Assembly: GCF_000485905.1 (NCBI RefSeq)
Contig: NC_022664.1
Location: 1,745,001-1,809,000, forward strand
DNA from: Spiribacter curvatus
GTDB taxonomy: Bacteria > Pseudomonadota > Gammaproteobacteria > Nitrococcales > Nitrococcaceae
Direction of reading: 5' to 3'
DNA length: 64,000 nt
Of this stretch, positions 63,062-64,000 are shown in pieces (position 1 is the stretch's first letter; each line of letters opens with the position of its first letter). The notes beneath the pieces are model-generated. The model was not told the DNA's origin. It worked only from the letters and a program-made list of their open reading frames with translations, and searched no databases. A program made the position numbers and the translations under genes.

Positions 63062-64000
63062 GCCGGTGTCCCCCCCGTTTTTCGGCGCGCCAGCGCCTGA
63101 TGCGTATTATGCCCCAGCATCAGCAGACAGGGCGTGAGCACGAGCGTGAGCAGCGTCGCGAAAGTCAGGCCACCGGCGATGGTGGCCGATAGCTGCGCCC
63201 ACCACTGGGTGGAGGGTGCGTTGAACTCGATACTCCGGCCCAGCAGATCGACGTTCAGCTTGAGCACCATGGGCATCAGCCCCAGCACCGTCGTCACCGA
63301 GGTGAGCAGCACCGGACGCAGGCGCTGGGCGGCGGTCCGCTGGATCGCCTCGGCGACCGGCTGCCCCTGGGCGCGCAGGGCATTATAGGTATCGATCAGC
63401 ACGATGTTGTTGTTCACCACGATCCCCGCCAGCGCGATCATCCCGACACCGCCCATGACGATACCGAACGGCCGCTGGGTGATCATCAGACCAAGCAGTA
63501 CGCCGGCGGTGGACAGCACGATGGCGGAGAGCACCAGCACGGTCTGGTAGACGCTGTTGAACTGCGTCAGCAGGATGATGCACATCAGTGCGACCGCCAC
63601 CCCGAACGCCACACTCAGGAACGACTGCGCCTCGCGTTGATCCTCGTCCTCGCCCTTGAACCGCACGCTGACCCCCTCGGGCAGCGGCTCATCGGCGATC
63701 GACCCGCGCAGTGCCTGGACCCGCTCGTCCACCAGCCGCCCCGCGGCAACATCGGCGTTCACGGTCAGGACCCGCTGGCCGTTGATCCGCTCCAGCGTCC
63801 CGGTCTTGGGTGACGGCTCGAAGTCGACGAAGTGACTCACCGGCACCTGCCCATGACGGGTCGGCACCCGCAGTTGGCCAAGGCTCTCGAGGCTGCGGTC
63901 GGCCACCGGATAGCGCACCCGGATGTCGAGCTCGTCGTCGGCGTTATCCGGCCGGTAATCGGCGATCAGCACACCATTGGTCACCAGCTGGACGGCATTA
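63058..64000 (-). CDS. RND efflux pump, inner-membrane subunit, C-terminal part (cut by window edge)
   Basis: The reading frame runs off the right edge without a stop, so only about 314 C-terminal residues are seen. The last membrane bundle shows ALMCIILLTQFNSVYQTVLVLSAIVLSTAGVLLGLM, GMIALAGIVVNNNIVLIDTYNALR and TAAQRLRPVLLTSVTTVLGLMPM, all typical of AcrB/MexB-like hydrophobe pumps rather than metal pumps. The protein exports compounds using the proton gradient. The adaptor and TolC-type partner would lie beyond 64000. The ATG at 63984 in the frame is internal. Confidence 0.9.
   Translation of the reverse strand, partial: NAVQLVTNGVLIADYRPDNADDELDIRVRYPVADRSLESLGQLRVPTRHGQVPVSHFVDFEPSPKTGTLERINGQRVLTVNADVAAGRLVDERVQALRGSIADEPLPEGVSVRFKGEDEDQREAQSFLSVAFGVAVALMCIILLTQFNSVYQTVLVLSAIVLSTAGVLLGLMITQRPFGIVMGGVGMIALAGIVVNNNIVLIDTYNALRAQGQPVAEAIQRTAAQRLRPVLLTSVTTVLGLMPMVLKLNVDLLGRSIEFNAPSTQWWAQLSATIAGGLTFATLLTLVLTPCLLMLGHNTHQALARRKTGGTPA

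Overview
The window reads as a contiguous piece of a high-GC gammaproteobacterial chromosome. Gene order is typical of that class: tyrS / M23 peptidase / anmK / erpA / argC, rppH-ptsP, prmA-fis-purH-purD, rubredoxin-thiE-hemL. The load of compatible-solute genes (choline to glycine betaine, trehalose) plus an ABC importer for glycerol points to a moderately halophilic, heterotrophic Ectothiorhodospiraceae-like bacterium (Spiribacter, Arhodomonas and similar). That placement is inference from gene content; there is no rRNA or tRNA in the window. Genes are packed tightly, with many ATGA stop/start overlaps and no gap above about 150 bases, as in a streamlined genome. I saw no insertion sequences, prophage, CRISPR array or obvious pseudogene.

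Layout. 1-4.2 kb: 5' end of tyrS, M23 murein peptidase, anmK, erpA, argC. 4.2-13.8 kb: ClC channel, TlpA-like thioredoxin, hemJ, Irr-like Fur regulator, ptsP, rppH, HAD phosphatase, PCuAC copper chaperone, hemN, YbaN-like and MAPEG membrane proteins. 13.8-21.6 kb, all minus strand: purD, purH, fis, prmA, cobalamin adenosyltransferase, pyrophosphatase, PPi-type phosphofructokinase, cyclopropane fatty acid synthase. 21.6-33.1 kb: mpl, a DedA/PAP2/LssY fusion, hemL, thiE, rubredoxin, cpdA, polysaccharide deacetylase, YfaZ-like porin, an FAD-linked oxidase, and a small unit with a MOSC protein and an atypical methylenetetrahydrofolate-reductase-like protein. 33.2-38.8 kb: overlapping yajG-like / otsB / GH15 / otsA / dinB unit. 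38.8-43.6 kb: choX divergent from betI-betB-betA. 43.7-49.3 kb: Pat-type acetyltransferase, then copA-csoR. 49.3-59.4 kb: a complete glycerol module: ABC importer (glpV, U, Q, P, T, S), glpD, glpR and glpK. 59.4-64 kb: glyoxalase, TspO, LysR, azlD/azlC, GST, and the 3' part of an RND pump.

How the genes work together. The glycerol module imports glycerol by ABC transport, phosphorylates it (GlpK) and oxidises it (GlpD) under GlpR. GlpR-like operator sequences lie over the glpR/glpK divergent promoters and upstream of glpD. Choline oxidation (BetA, BetB) is controlled by BetI, for which a perfect palindrome overlaps the betI promoter. Heme synthesis genes (hemL, hemJ, hemN) are scattered, with an Irr-like regulator beside hemJ. 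Copper handling is split between PCuAC and copA-csoR.

Most of the window is ordinary chromosomal sequence. The observations that merit a second look are the GH15 enzyme nested between otsB and otsA, the divergent MTHFR-like protein, a Pat whose acyl-CoA-synthetase histidine is present, an orphan choline-binding protein, a hairpin that would cover the pfp ribosome site, and the unusual copA promoter.
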